A stretch of DNA of 64,000 nt. Origin: Flavobacteriales bacterium (lineage in GTDB: Bacteria; Bacteroidota; Bacteroidia; Flavobacteriales_F; PHOS-HE28). A model generated the notes under the pieces. It worked only from the letters and a program-made list of their open reading frames with translations. It had not been told where the DNA came from and did no database searches. Position 1 is the stretch's first letter, and every line of letters begins with the position of its first letter. Position numbers and translations under genes: made by a program. The stretch spans positions 1 to 64,000 of the forward strand of contig JACJZI010000007.1 in assembly GCA_020635655.1 (NCBI GenBank), read 5' to 3'. This document shows positions 17,071 through 26,133 of this stretch, one piece after another.

Positions 17071-17831
17071 CTTAATAATTTCATTCTCCTGATCTGCAAT
17101 ACTTTACGCATTGGTTTCAAGATCATGATCAGCCACGGTGGACGCTCGCCGTTCAACCGCCAGGCCTGAGCCACCTCGCGGTTGGCGCGCCAGATATGAC
17201 CAAGGCTCCGGTTGGAGGCCCCTCCCAAACGAAAACGGACGACGGGGAATGGTTCATAATGAGCCCGGACCCTGTTCTTGTATAGGAACCGGAACAACAG
17301 TTCATAGTCGGCCGCGACCTTCAGGCGAAGGTCGAACCCCCCCAATGCCTGATAGACGCTTCGGCGGATATAGGTCCCGAGGTGGGGCGGCATCCAGCCT
17401 GATCGGAACCGATCACGTGCGTAGGTGCCGCCCTTCCAGTAGCGTTGCACCCGCCGGATATCCATCGCGTCCACCATGTAGGCATCCCCGTAGATCAGCT
17501 CGTCATCGGTCGCCTGGAAGGCCTTGTCCAAGCGCGCGATCACATCCGGTGCCGCCAGCATGTCCCCGGCGTTCACGAAACCCACCACATCTCCGGTCGC
17601 CGCGTCCAAGCCCTTGTTCATGGCATCGTACACACCCCGGTCCGGTTCGCTGATGAGCCTGTTGACACGGTCGCGATAACGCGCGATGACCTGCTGTGTG
17701 GCCGCATCCGGGCTGCCGCCATCCACGACGATGTGTTCGATGTCCGGATGGGTCTGGGCGAGCACGCTGTCGATGGTCTCGGCGAGCTGCTCGCCGGCCT
17801 GATAGCAGACGGTGATCAGGCTGAACCTCAT
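17067..17831 (-). CDS. glycosyltransferase family 2
   Basis: The 254-residue GT-A enzyme has SLITVCYQAGEQLAETIDSV at the N-terminus, the HIVVDGGSPDAA segment and the metal-binding GDAYMV after a conserved FVNAGD motif. These match WcaA/EpsH-type family 2 transferases that add sugars to lipid-linked or polymer glycans. I chose the ATG at 17831 because the frame further upstream lies inside the acetyltransferase gene. It overlaps the stop of that gene and the start of darA by four bases each. Confidence 0.87.
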   Translation of the reverse strand: MRFSLITVCYQAGEQLAETIDSVLAQTHPDIEHIVVDGGSPDAATQQVIARYRDRVNRLISEPDRGVYDAMNKGLDAATGDVVGFVNAGDMLAAPDVIARLDKAFQATDDELIYGDAYMVDAMDIRRVQRYWKGGTYARDRFRSGWMPPHLGTYIRRSVYQALGGFDLRLKVAADYELLFRFLYKNRVRAHYEPFPVVRFRLGGASNRSLGHIWRANREVAQAWRLNGERPPWLIMILKPMRKVLQIRRMKLLR

Positions 17832-18403
17832 CCCTGCTTCGGCTCGATGATGCGTTCCCGCACCGGCTGCGCCGGGTTGCCCTGGTAGATCATGTAGGGT
17901 TCCAAGTCCTTGGTGGCCACGCTCCCGGCTGCCAGCACGGCGTGGTCCTTCATGGTGACACCCAAGGTGACGATCGCCCCAGCGCCCACCCAACTGCCCT
18001 CTTCGAGCACCACAGGCTTGTGAAGCGTGGGGTAGTCCACCTTCTTGTAGTCGTGGCTGCCCTGGATGACCATGGCGCCCTGGCTGATGACCACATTGTC
18101 ATGGATCGTGAGCCGATCGATGTTGTCCAGCCAGGCCCTTTGGCCGATCCACACGTGATCACCGATGCGCAATTTCCACGGGAACTTGATGTTCACGCCC
18201 GGATGGATCACGACACCACGCCCCACCTTCGCTCCGAAAAGTCGGAGGATCGCGGGCTTCGGGCTTCGGAACGGGAAAAGTGGGTTGATGAAGAAGAGCG
18301 CGTTCGTGAAATACCACAGTGCACGCTTCACCGGTCCGGCACCGATCACGTACCACGAATTGTCGAACCGGGACAGGTCGACGCGGGGACGATCGGTGCT
18401 CAT
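17828..18403 (-). CDS. WcaF-type hexapeptide-repeat acetyltransferase
   Basis: The 191-residue protein has the left-handed beta-helix pattern of hexapeptide repeats from about residue 55 on (GVVIHPGVNIKFPWKLRIGD and following) and the active-site-type His in QGSHDYKK. WcaF-like enzymes O-acetylate colanic-acid-type sugars using acetyl-CoA. The N-terminal helix pair (VKRALWYFTNALFFINPLFP) is typical. It lies between two glycosyltransferases with four-base overlaps on both sides, so it probably decorates the same glycan. Confidence 0.88.
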   Translation of the reverse strand: MSTDRPRVDLSRFDNSWYVIGAGPVKRALWYFTNALFFINPLFPFRSPKPAILRLFGAKVGRGVVIHPGVNIKFPWKLRIGDHVWIGQRAWLDNIDRLTIHDNVVISQGAMVIQGSHDYKKVDYPTLHKPVVLEEGSWVGAGAIVTLGVTMKDHAVLAAGSVATKDLEPYMIYQGNPAQPVRERIIEPKQG

Positions 18404-19542
18404 CGCAGAAAGAGTTCGTATGTGCGTTGCACGGCCTGGGGATCGTCCAAATATCGCCTGCCCAGCGCGGATGCACCCTGCACGAGCCGATCATAGGCCG
18501 CCTGGTCCATGTCGACCATTTGTTGCAGAAAGGCGGTGAACCGTTCAGGGTGGTCCAAAGGCAGGTCAGCGCCGGCGTCCTGATGTTCCAGGTCCTTCCA
18601 GGGGGTGCGGTCACTGATCACCAAGGGCACGCCGACCGTGAGCGCTTCCAGCATCGTATGACCAAAATTCTCCCCGGCGCTCGGCATCAGCAGCGCGTGG
18701 GCATCCTGCAGCACCTGAGGCACTTCCTCCGGAGCCACGGCCCCATGGTAGCGCACGGTGACCCCATCGGGCAGAACGGCCATGGCGGCCTGGCAGCGCT
18801 GCCAATAGCCTTGATCGTAGATCGGGCCGTAAAGATCGAAGCGTATCGCACCGCGCAATCCACGCAACACCGCGATGGCCATGAGCGTGTTCTTCTCCAC
18901 CGCGATGCGCGCCATGCTCACCAAACGAAGCGTACCCTTGTCCTTGGGACGACCGAGCACCGCCGCCACGGAGGCCTTGCGGGGCAGGTTGGGCACAAGT
19001 CGCACCTCCGCGTCCCTGCCGATCCATCGGTGGATGTCCTCCACCTCCTCGGCGTTGGTCGCCTGGAACCTCACATTCCGGAACATCCCGAGCATCCGCA
19101 TCGCCCGGAGGAAAGCGCGCTTTTTCAGGTGACCATGGCGCATGGCCCCCTCCGCGAGCATGCCCCGGACCGCCACGATCCGGAGCCTGTCCGATCGGCG
19201 TGTCAGCCAGAGGGGCACGACGGTCGACCACCAGGAGTAAATGCCATTGATGTAGATCGCATCCCAAGGCTGTTCCCGGATCAGCCGCGCCCAGTATTTC
19301 CTTCCTCTCCCCGTTGCCGACGCATACCAGACCCGTTCGCCATCCGGCCTGTGGGTCCATTGGTCCGGCACGACCTCGATATACGGTCCGCTCCCGGTAT
19401 AGTCGGTATCGCTCGTAACGATGTGAAAGTCGATGCGGTCGCGCAGATGGTCCACCAGATTGGTGAGGCTACGCACCGGTCCCCCGGCCTTATAGCCCGG
19501 CAGGTACCAATCGATGAACACCAGGACCTTGGGGCGGTTCAT
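18400..19542 (-). CDS. glycosyltransferase family 4 (GT-B)
   Basis: This 380-residue GT-B enzyme begins with VLVFIDWYLPGYKAGGPVRS and has the C-terminal donor-binding region ALLMPSAGENFGHTMLEAL, with the EX7E-type glutamates of family 4. The ATG at 19542 gives a four-base overlap with the preceding gene and is preferred to 19578. The sugar specificity cannot be read. It is part of the deacetylase-to-darA operon. Confidence 0.87.
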   Translation of the reverse strand: MNRPKVLVFIDWYLPGYKAGGPVRSLTNLVDHLRDRIDFHIVTSDTDYTGSGPYIEVVPDQWTHRPDGERVWYASATGRGRKYWARLIREQPWDAIYINGIYSWWSTVVPLWLTRRSDRLRIVAVRGMLAEGAMRHGHLKKRAFLRAMRMLGMFRNVRFQATNAEEVEDIHRWIGRDAEVRLVPNLPRKASVAAVLGRPKDKGTLRLVSMARIAVEKNTLMAIAVLRGLRGAIRFDLYGPIYDQGYWQRCQAAMAVLPDGVTVRYHGAVAPEEVPQVLQDAHALLMPSAGENFGHTMLEALTVGVPLVISDRTPWKDLEHQDAGADLPLDHPERFTAFLQQMVDMDQAAYDRLVQGASALGRRYLDDPQAVQRTYELFLR

Positions 19543-20639
19543 TCTTCCTCGATCAGTTCCATCACCGTCCGTGCCCAATCCGCCGGGCCCCAGGCCTGAC
19601 CAAGCTCCGCGCTGTGGCGGGCCATGGTGATCAACGCCTCATCGGATGTCCCGATGATCCGTGTCAGGGCCCCGGACAACGATGCGTCGTCACCTGCCCT
19701 GGACCAATAGCCGTTCAGGGGTTCGGACAGAAAGCGTTCCCCCGCCCCGACCGCATCGCTCAGCACCAGTGGAAAGCCGGCAGCCGCGTGCTCCTGCACC
19801 ACTACGCCCCATGGCTCATAGGTACTTGGCAGCACGAAGACACCGCATTGCGCCATCACCTCCGGCATGCGATCGGCCTGCACGAACCCGAGGTGGCGGA
19901 TGCGTGGATGGGACCCCGAGGCCGATCGGATGACCTGCTCGTGAAGCACGCCCGTGCCCACCATCCAAAGCTCCCAATCCCGCGCGTGACCCTGATCGCA
20001 CAGATCCGCGAAAACATCGCACAACAACTGATGGCCCTTCGTGGGGATGTAGCGTGCCACGCAGAGGAACCGATGGGGGAAGCGTTCCCGCTTCGGCCCG
20101 TCCAGTTGTTCGGAAAGCGGCGCGAACGACCCGATATCGGCCGCATAGAACCCCGTGCGGATGCGCTTCTTGTCGAAACCGAGATAGTGCGCGTACCGGA
20201 ACTGTGGATGACCGGTGACCCATGCATGTGTGAACGTGCGGCGCAGCCATGGCTGCACGCCGAAGATGGCACCCCATTGCCTCCAGGTGCCCCTCCAGGC
20301 CGTATCGCTGCACATCACGGTGGGCACCCCGTCGCGGTGCAGTTCGCGGCACACCTTCAGATAGCCCTTGTCCACCCATCCGCTGCAGAAAGCGATGTCC
20401 GGCCGCCAACCGGAGCAGATGCGCACGAGCTCGCGATCATCGATGTCCATGCGTTCGGATAGTTCCACGCTCCCGGACGACCTCAGGTCGAAGGGTGCCT
20501 CGTTGTTCACCGGCCATCGCACGATCCGGACCTGTGCCCCATGATCGCGCACCAACTGCTCGACACAGGCCAGGAAATAGGGGGCCAGTTCGGTATAGAG
20601 GAACAGGACCCTGGGCGGGTCGGACCGCGGGCCGTTCAT
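19539..20639 (-). CDS. glycosyltransferase family 4 (GT-B)
   Basis: The 366-residue enzyme has a GT-B layout with an N-terminal acceptor domain (VLFLYTELAPYFLACVEQLV) and a C-terminal donor-binding motif VFVLPSTYEPWGVVVQEHAA, where the two glutamates of the EX7E motif are E and E of YEPWGVVVQE. It overlaps the deacetylase stop and the next transferase start by four bases each. It is divergent in sequence from its operon partner and so probably adds a different sugar. Confidence 0.86.
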   Translation of the reverse strand: MNGPRSDPPRVLFLYTELAPYFLACVEQLVRDHGAQVRIVRWPVNNEAPFDLRSSGSVELSERMDIDDRELVRICSGWRPDIAFCSGWVDKGYLKVCRELHRDGVPTVMCSDTAWRGTWRQWGAIFGVQPWLRRTFTHAWVTGHPQFRYAHYLGFDKKRIRTGFYAADIGSFAPLSEQLDGPKRERFPHRFLCVARYIPTKGHQLLCDVFADLCDQGHARDWELWMVGTGVLHEQVIRSASGSHPRIRHLGFVQADRMPEVMAQCGVFVLPSTYEPWGVVVQEHAAAGFPLVLSDAVGAGERFLSEPLNGYWSRAGDDASLSGALTRIIGTSDEALITMARHSAELGQAWGPADWARTVMELIEEE

Positions 20640-21517
20640 GCCTGCGAGAAGCTTCGATCCTCGATACGCTGATCGGGCAGCTCGCCCAGTCCCCCGTCGA
20701 TCATGGCCCCGAAGGTCGTCATCGGCAGGTCCTGGAACAGTCGGCGCATCTTGGGCTCCGTGCTGCGGAGGTTGTGATAGGTCATGAACCGGCGCTTGGG
20801 GGGCATCGGCAGACGGGGATGGCCGGGATCGACCTCGCGGGGATGGAGATAGAAGACCACGGGCCGTCCCTCACGCAGCACCTGCCTGGCCTTGCTATGG
20901 ATGAGCACGTACGGGAAGAAACGGAGGTAGCCACCACCGAAGAAGTACATGTCCCGTCCCATCATGCGCGACAGACTGATCGGGAACTCGACCAGGCTAC
21001 CGCTGCCGGTATGCACCCGGAAGGGTGTCGGCAATGCGCCGGGCCAACCACCGTGGCCACGCTCGCCGGGAAAGATGGAAGAATCATACGCATAGCCCGC
21101 TTCGACCACGGCCTCGAAGAACCAGGGCGTATCGGCCGTGACGGAGAACCCTGGCGCGCGATATCCGCGCACCTGCACACCGGCTGCGTCCTCGATCACC
21201 TTCCTTGCATGTGTGATGTCCTCCTGGAAGCGCGCCCTTCCGATGGAATAGACCAGTTCGTGCCGCATGCCATGCGAGGCGATCTCGTGTCCGGCATCGC
21301 GCGCCTCGCGCACCAGATGCGGAAATCGCTCGGCCACCCACCCCAGGAAGAAGAGGGTGACCCGGACCTCCTGTGCGGAAAAGATGTCCAGCATCCGTCG
21401 GAAGGCGGGCTCCACCCGGGATGGGAGCACGTCCCACCGGTCGAACGCCGGTGTGGAGGGCACATCGAGGATATGGAACCAATCCTCCACGTCCACCGAG
21501 AAGACACAACGCGCCAT
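20636..21517 (-). CDS. polysaccharide deacetylase (XrtA-type, DUF3473)
   Basis: This 293-residue NodB-fold enzyme begins with FSVDVEDWFHILD, in which the catalytic Asp and a metal Asp lie, followed by EIASHGMRHELVYS (metal histidines), GYRAPGFSVT and the C-terminal FYLHPREVDPGHPRL segment of DUF3473. Enzymes of this type remove N-acetyl groups from lipid-linked or exported polysaccharides. The -7 box at 21534-21541 would start the transcript near 21527, which favours the ATG at 21517 over the one at 21529. It is the first gene of the six-gene operon ending in darA. Confidence 0.87.
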   Translation of the reverse strand: MARCVFSVDVEDWFHILDVPSTPAFDRWDVLPSRVEPAFRRMLDIFSAQEVRVTLFFLGWVAERFPHLVREARDAGHEIASHGMRHELVYSIGRARFQEDITHARKVIEDAAGVQVRGYRAPGFSVTADTPWFFEAVVEAGYAYDSSIFPGERGHGGWPGALPTPFRVHTGSGSLVEFPISLSRMMGRDMYFFGGGYLRFFPYVLIHSKARQVLREGRPVVFYLHPREVDPGHPRLPMPPKRRFMTYHNLRSTEPKMRRLFQDLPMTTFGAMIDGGLGELPDQRIEDRSFSQA

Positions 21518-21533
21518 GGGACCGCCCATGCCG

Positions 21534-21541
21534 CAAAACTA
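21534..21541 (-). promoter_or_regulatory. -7 box of the glycan-darA operon
   Basis: The minus strand reads TAGTTTTG, a perfect TAnnTTTG. It is 16 bases upstream of the chosen ATG at 21517. No convincing TTTG -33 box is visible at the usual spacing. The upstream gene (21559) runs in the same direction, so the box could also be a weak internal promoter. Confidence 0.45.
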
Positions 21542-21558
21542 CCGAAGGCGGGCGGGGT

Positions 21559-22260
21559 CTACCTGATCCTGGCCCGTGCGAGGATGCGCGATCGCTTGCC
21601 TTCGCTCACCTTGTTGCGGAAGTACCGTACGCTCATCGTGATCAATGGAAGACCGATGATCGCGGGCCAGAGCCACTGCAGCCATGTAGGGCGGATCATG
21701 GCGAGGTTGACGGCGGAAAAGGCCGATACCGTGGCGACATAGCAGCCAAGGAACCCGATCATATGGGCGAACAGCCATTCATTGCGGTCCTGCCGGGCAT
21801 TGTAGAAGCGACGGACCTGCAGGAAGACCATGAACAACCCGACCGCACCGAAGGCACAAAAGATGATGCTGGCCCCGTCCCGATGCCCGAGCAAGAGATG
21901 TGAGAACCCCCAAATGAACAACGTGGCATTGACCAGCCCGGCCAGACCCTGGATGAGCAGGTCGAGCCCTCCCGGCCGCTCTCCGCGATGGAACCGCTTC
22001 TGGTACAGCGCCCGATATCCGGAGACCGCCATGTGGAAGCTGAAGACCGCCACCAGGGCCATCAGGATGTTCGGGCGTTGCAAGCCGGTCGCTATCGCCG
22101 TGACGCACACCACGGCCATCGCGTAGAAGAAGGTCTTCCCCCAGATGCGATGCCAGATCGCACCCTTCCTGACCACCAGTGCCAGTGGGGCCACCACGAG
22201 CGCGATCCCACCGGACAATGCATGCAACGCGAGCACAAAAGAGAAGACCTGGTCGTTCAT
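21559..22260 (-). CDS. DUF2306-like membrane protein
   Basis: The 233-residue protein has six or seven membrane helices. The first, with LHALSGGIALVVAPLALVV, and the following KGAIWHRIWGKTFFYAM, with conserved His residues, match the DUF2306 family of possibly heme- or quinone-linked membrane proteins. No function is established. The gene ends 17 bases before the -7 box of the next operon. Confidence 0.7.
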   Translation of the reverse strand: MNDQVFSFVLALHALSGGIALVVAPLALVVRKGAIWHRIWGKTFFYAMAVVCVTAIATGLQRPNILMALVAVFSFHMAVSGYRALYQKRFHRGERPGGLDLLIQGLAGLVNATLFIWGFSHLLLGHRDGASIIFCAFGAVGLFMVFLQVRRFYNARQDRNEWLFAHMIGFLGCYVATVSAFSAVNLAMIRPTWLQWLWPAIIGLPLITMSVRYFRNKVSEGKRSRILARARIR

Positions 22261-22391
22261 GGCTACGGATGCCGGGGCAGGATCAAAGCAAGTATATGCC
22301 TACCCGGAAAATTACGGAAGATGGCGAGATCACGGACATTGGTATGGGTTCCTACATGCTTTCGCACGCAGTGTGTCCGTTGCAGGCCTGC

Positions 22392-23849
22392 TCAGTGCGC
22401 GATGACCAAGCGCTGGCATCCCAGGCGAACACCGTCGTTCCCCCATGCCTGAACGAGGTACAGACCCGGTGCGAGGCCCAGGTCCAGGATGGCTTGGTCG
22501 GTCGGGGTCATCCGTGTATCGTACAGCACCTTTCCCGTGGCATCCTGAACAGCGATCCGGACCAAGGGACGCTCCGCCTCGATCGTGAACGGACCGGAAC
22601 AAGGCACGGGAGCGATCCGGAACTGAGGATGTGCGACCAACTCTTCAATGGGAAGTGGGTCGTTGATCACCACAAAATCCGGAGGCAGGGGCTCTCCGTA
22701 ATTGCGCACCGCGAACACACTTTGAGGACCAGGACCGAACGTGGTCGTTGATCCAACGAGAAGGAAACCACCATCAGAAGTGGCCACTATCGCATTCGCC
22801 TCCTCGTCATCGAGACCTCCGTATGTCCTTCCATCAAGGAAATCACCTTGTGCATCCGTGTGCCATTGGTACATATCCTTCCCACCAGCTCCATAGGCCA
22901 TGGTGAACCCGGCCACCACCAGTTCCCCATTTGATAATGCGATGATGGACCTTGCCTCCCAATCTCCCTCGGGTCCGAATGTGTAACGGTCCCAAACATA
23001 GGACCCGGAGGCATTCACCTTTTGCATGTACATGGTCCGATAGGGCGTGAAGCTCTCGGACCACCCACAGATCACGTATCCACCATCAGCGGTCGGTGTC
23101 ACTCCCCTTGCTCGTTCAGCGACCGCTCCACCGATCGGTGTGGACCATTCCAATCCTCCATTTTCAGAATATTTCAGAAGTACCATCTGACTGTTCTCTC
23201 CATTGCTGTCCAAGGTGCCCGCTACGATGAAACCGCCATCCATTGTCGGTCGAACGCATATGGCCTCGTCGATACCAGCTGATGGGAATGTCCTGGTCCA
23301 GAGCGTGTCACCGTTGAGGTCGGTGCGGATGAGCCAAATGTCCCCTGACCCATCATTCACCGAAAAGCTCTGACCGCAAAGGATATACCCGTTCAAGGCC
23401 GGACTTGCGTCGTACAACAAGTCCCAGGAAGAGCCGCCATAGGTCCTGTACCAGATCACATTGCCCTGGTCGTCTGTGCGGATGAGGACCCCATCATAGC
23501 CGATGGCCGGTGCAGAATTGCTGGAACCTGCGATCAGGAACCCACCATCCATGAGCGTCCTGACCGACCGGCCTTGTTCGACATTTGGACCTCCCCAGGT
23601 CCGCGACCACATGATCTCTCCGGCGCTATCCAACCTCAGGAGGTATACATCCCCTCCTCCGCTGCCGAAGCTCCCTGACGCACCAACGATGATGGACCCG
23701 TTCTCCGAAGTGGTGTCCACAGCATAACCCTGTTCGCTACCAAATCCTCCGAAAGAATGCTGCCATGTCTGCTGACCCTTCACTGTGGAGGCCCACAGCA
23801 CAACAATGGACCAGACAATGGTCATATTCAAGAAATCCCTGAGATCCAT
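22392..23849 (-). CDS. T9SS-exported protein with delta-60-like repeats
   Basis: This 485-residue protein has a signal peptide and several repeats of about 50-55 residues of the type DGGFIVAG...LLRLDSAGEIMWSRTWGG, which build a beta-propeller-like fold. It ends with a 75-residue T9SS type A sorting domain (VPCSGPFTIEAERPLVRI... GLYLVQAWG). It is therefore a surface or secreted protein moved through the type IX system. The repeats occur in phylum-typical exported proteins with no enzymatic role known. It is preceded by a -7 box close to the ATG. Confidence 0.82.
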   Translation of the reverse strand: MDLRDFLNMTIVWSIVVLWASTVKGQQTWQHSFGGFGSEQGYAVDTTSENGSIIVGASGSFGSGGGDVYLLRLDSAGEIMWSRTWGGPNVEQGRSVRTLMDGGFLIAGSSNSAPAIGYDGVLIRTDDQGNVIWYRTYGGSSWDLLYDASPALNGYILCGQSFSVNDGSGDIWLIRTDLNGDTLWTRTFPSAGIDEAICVRPTMDGGFIVAGTLDSNGENSQMVLLKYSENGGLEWSTPIGGAVAERARGVTPTADGGYVICGWSESFTPYRTMYMQKVNASGSYVWDRYTFGPEGDWEARSIIALSNGELVVAGFTMAYGAGGKDMYQWHTDAQGDFLDGRTYGGLDDEEANAIVATSDGGFLLVGSTTTFGPGPQSVFAVRNYGEPLPPDFVVINDPLPIEELVAHPQFRIAPVPCSGPFTIEAERPLVRIAVQDATGKVLYDTRMTPTDQAILDLGLAPGLYLVQAWGNDGVRLGCQRLVIAH

Positions 23850-23853
23850 TGCC

Positions 23854-23861
23854 CGAAATTA
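23854..23861 (-). promoter_or_regulatory. -7 box directly before the T9SS gene start
   Basis: The minus strand reads TAATTTCG, seven of eight positions of TAnnTTTG, and ends four bases before the ATG at 23849. The transcript would start at or inside the start codon, so this gene may be leaderless. A similar box-to-start distance appears before several other genes here. Confidence 0.4.
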
Positions 23862-24015
23862 CGGCCAGACGAGGGACCGTGGGACCAGGATCGTACGGGC
23901 GATATGGACCTTTCCAAATGGGATCGGACCATCCGATCATCATCCTGACCGTCCATCCTGATCCGTCGGATATGGCCGATATGGACGTGAACTTTGCGCA
24001 AGCATTGCACCTTGC

Positions 24016-25266
24016 ATGAACTCCCGCAGCGTTCTCATCCTCCTCATTGTCCTGGTCATCCTTGCTTTGATCGACCTCTATGCCTACAAGGGCGTGAGCA
24101 GCGCATTGGCCTCGGCGTCCTCGACAACACGACGCGTGGCGCGTATCGCCTACTGGACGACGAGCGCCGGCATGCTGGCCCTGGTGCTTTGGGCCGCCTT
24201 CACCTTCCAACAGCAACGGGATGCGCGCAACTATGCGTTCATGTTCAACCTATCGGCGCTGTTCATCGCCCTGCTCCTGCCGAAGCTCGTACTGTTCACT
24301 TTCCGCGGTGCCGAGGACATCCTGCAACTGTTCCGCTGGGGCTGGTGGAAGGTGGCGCCGGGCGGCGAGGCCAGCGGTGAGGTCCTGACGCGTGTGCATT
24401 TCCTGAGCCAGTTGGGCCTGATCGCCGCGGCCATCCCTTTCACCGGTGTACTCTACGGCATGACGCGCGGGCGAAGGAACTTCCGTGTGGAACGTGTCAA
24501 GGTCCCCGCGCGCGGTTTGCCCGATGCGTTCAACGGTCTGCGCATCGTGCAGATCAGCGATCTGCACCTCGGCAGCTTCGAGAAGGACAGCGACATCGTG
24601 CGCACCGGCGTGGAACTGGTCAATGCCCAGGACCCCGACCTGATCCTGTTCACGGGCGATCTGGTGAACGACTTCGCCGATGAGGCCACGCCCTGGCTGG
24701 ACCAACTGGCGGAACTGCGCGCCCGCCTCGGCAAGTATTCCATCCTGGGCAACCACGACTACTCTGACTATGCGCATTGGGACAGCGCCGAGGCCAAGGC
24801 GACGAACATGGCCCTCCTGCAACAGCACCACGAACGCATGGGGTTCCGGTTGATGCTCGATGAGCACCTGCCCCTCGAGCAGGACGGGGAGCGGATCGGC
24901 CTGCTCGGCTGCCAGAACTGGGGACGCGGGTTCCAGCAATACGGGGACCTGAAGAAGACCATGGCGGGGTCGGAGCACTATCCCTACCGCATCCTGATGA
25001 GCCACGACCCGACGCATTGGGATGCCCAGGTGCGCGGTACCGGGATCGACCTGACATTGAGCGGACATACGCACGGCGCGCAGTTCGGCGTGCGTGTCGC
25101 CGGTTCCACCTACAGCCCGGCGCAATGGATCTACAAGCGTTGGGCGGGGCTCTACCAGGAAGGCGATCAACGCCTCTATGTGAACCGCGGATTCGGCTTC
25201 ATCGGATTCGCGGGACGTGTCGGCATGCCCCCGGAGATCACGGTGTTCGAACTGGAGAAGGCGTGA
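24016..25266 (+). CDS. membrane-anchored metallophosphoesterase
   Basis: This 416-residue protein has about four N-terminal membrane helices (residues 5-20, 43-65, 73-97 and 130-148) and a calcineurin-like domain. All metal-binding motifs are present: SDLHLG (Asp182, His184), GDLVND (Asp215), GNHD (Asn246, His247), SHDP (His330) and SGHTHG (His351, His353). YkuE-like enzymes of this build act on phospholipids or UDP-sugar lipids at the membrane, as UDP-diacylglucosamine hydrolase (LpxG/LpxI type) or a general phosphodiesterase. A near-consensus -7 box (GAACTTTG, 23989-23996) lies 20 bases before the ATG. Confidence 0.88.
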   Translation: MNSRSVLILLIVLVILALIDLYAYKGVSSALASASSTTRRVARIAYWTTSAGMLALVLWAAFTFQQQRDARNYAFMFNLSALFIALLLPKLVLFTFRGAEDILQLFRWGWWKVAPGGEASGEVLTRVHFLSQLGLIAAAIPFTGVLYGMTRGRRNFRVERVKVPARGLPDAFNGLRIVQISDLHLGSFEKDSDIVRTGVELVNAQDPDLILFTGDLVNDFADEATPWLDQLAELRARLGKYSILGNHDYSDYAHWDSAEAKATNMALLQQHHERMGFRLMLDEHLPLEQDGERIGLLGCQNWGRGFQQYGDLKKTMAGSEHYPYRILMSHDPTHWDAQVRGTGIDLTLSGHTHGAQFGVRVAGSTYSPAQWIYKRWAGLYQEGDQRLYVNRGFGFIGFAGRVGMPPEITVFELEKA

Positions 25267-25269
25267 CGC

Positions 25270-26133
25270 CTAGCTGAAGACCCCCGCTGCCGCCCGCACC
25301 GCTGCATCCAATCGTACCAGGTCCAACCCGGTCCGTACGCCTTTTTCCTCCAAGTGCCTCACGAATAGCTCCGTCTGGAGGTTCCCCACCAGTTCGTCCT
25401 CCGCCATCGGACATCCGCCATAGCCCTTGATCGCGCCATCGAAGCGGCGGCAGCCCGCATCCCAGGCGGCCTGTGTTTTGGCTTTCCAGTTGTCGGGGCG
25501 GCAGTGGAGATGGGCTCCGAACGCGATGTTGGGCATTGCCGGGACAAGGGCGTTGAACAGATGGCCCACGTCCTCCGGTCCGGCCACACCAACCGTGTCG
25601 CTGAGCGCGATGATGCCCACGCCGAGCTCCTTCACCAGCCGGTCCACCCAATGCAGGGCGACCTCCGCGTTCCAGGGGTCGCCGTACGGATTGCCGAAGG
25701 CCATGCTGATGTAAACGACGAGCTCCTTGCCCGCCTTTTGCGCGATCTCCGCGATATGTGCCGTCCGCGTCCAGGACCCTTCGATGCTGGTGTTGGTGTT
25801 GCGCTGCTGGAAGGTCTCACTGATGCTGAACGGATAACCCAGATAGGTCACGCTTTCCTGTTCCACCGCCGCCTCCGCACCCCGTTCGTTCGCCACGATC
25901 ACCAACAACCTGCTGTGGGAGTTCGTGCGATCGATCCGGGCGAGGACCTCCGCCGTGTCGGCCATCTGTGGGATCGCCTTGGGGCTGACGAAGCTGCCGA
26001 TGTCGATGGTGTCGAACCCGACCTGTAACAAAGTGTTCAGATACCTCACCTTCACCTCCGTGGGGATGAACGGAACGATGCCCTGCATGGCATCGCGTGG
26101 GCATTCGATGAGTTTTACTTGTGCTTCTTCCAT
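25270..26133 (-). CDS. hydroxymethylglutaryl-CoA lyase
   Basis: The 287-residue TIM-barrel enzyme has the HMG-CoA lyase start KLIECPRDAMQG (Arg-Asp of the metal site), the HLHCRPDN metal histidines and the signature GGCPMAEDE carrying the catalytic loop Cys. It would split HMG-CoA into acetyl-CoA and acetoacetate, the last step of leucine degradation. No other leucine-catabolism gene is nearby. Its start overlaps the end of pyrD by 19 bases, and it runs convergently with the metallophosphoesterase, with three bases between stops. Confidence 0.9.
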   Translation of the reverse strand: MEEAQVKLIECPRDAMQGIVPFIPTEVKVRYLNTLLQVGFDTIDIGSFVSPKAIPQMADTAEVLARIDRTNSHSRLLVIVANERGAEAAVEQESVTYLGYPFSISETFQQRNTNTSIEGSWTRTAHIAEIAQKAGKELVVYISMAFGNPYGDPWNAEVALHWVDRLVKELGVGIIALSDTVGVAGPEDVGHLFNALVPAMPNIAFGAHLHCRPDNWKAKTQAAWDAGCRRFDGAIKGYGGCPMAEDELVGNLQTELFVRHLEEKGVRTGLDLVRLDAAVRAAAGVFS

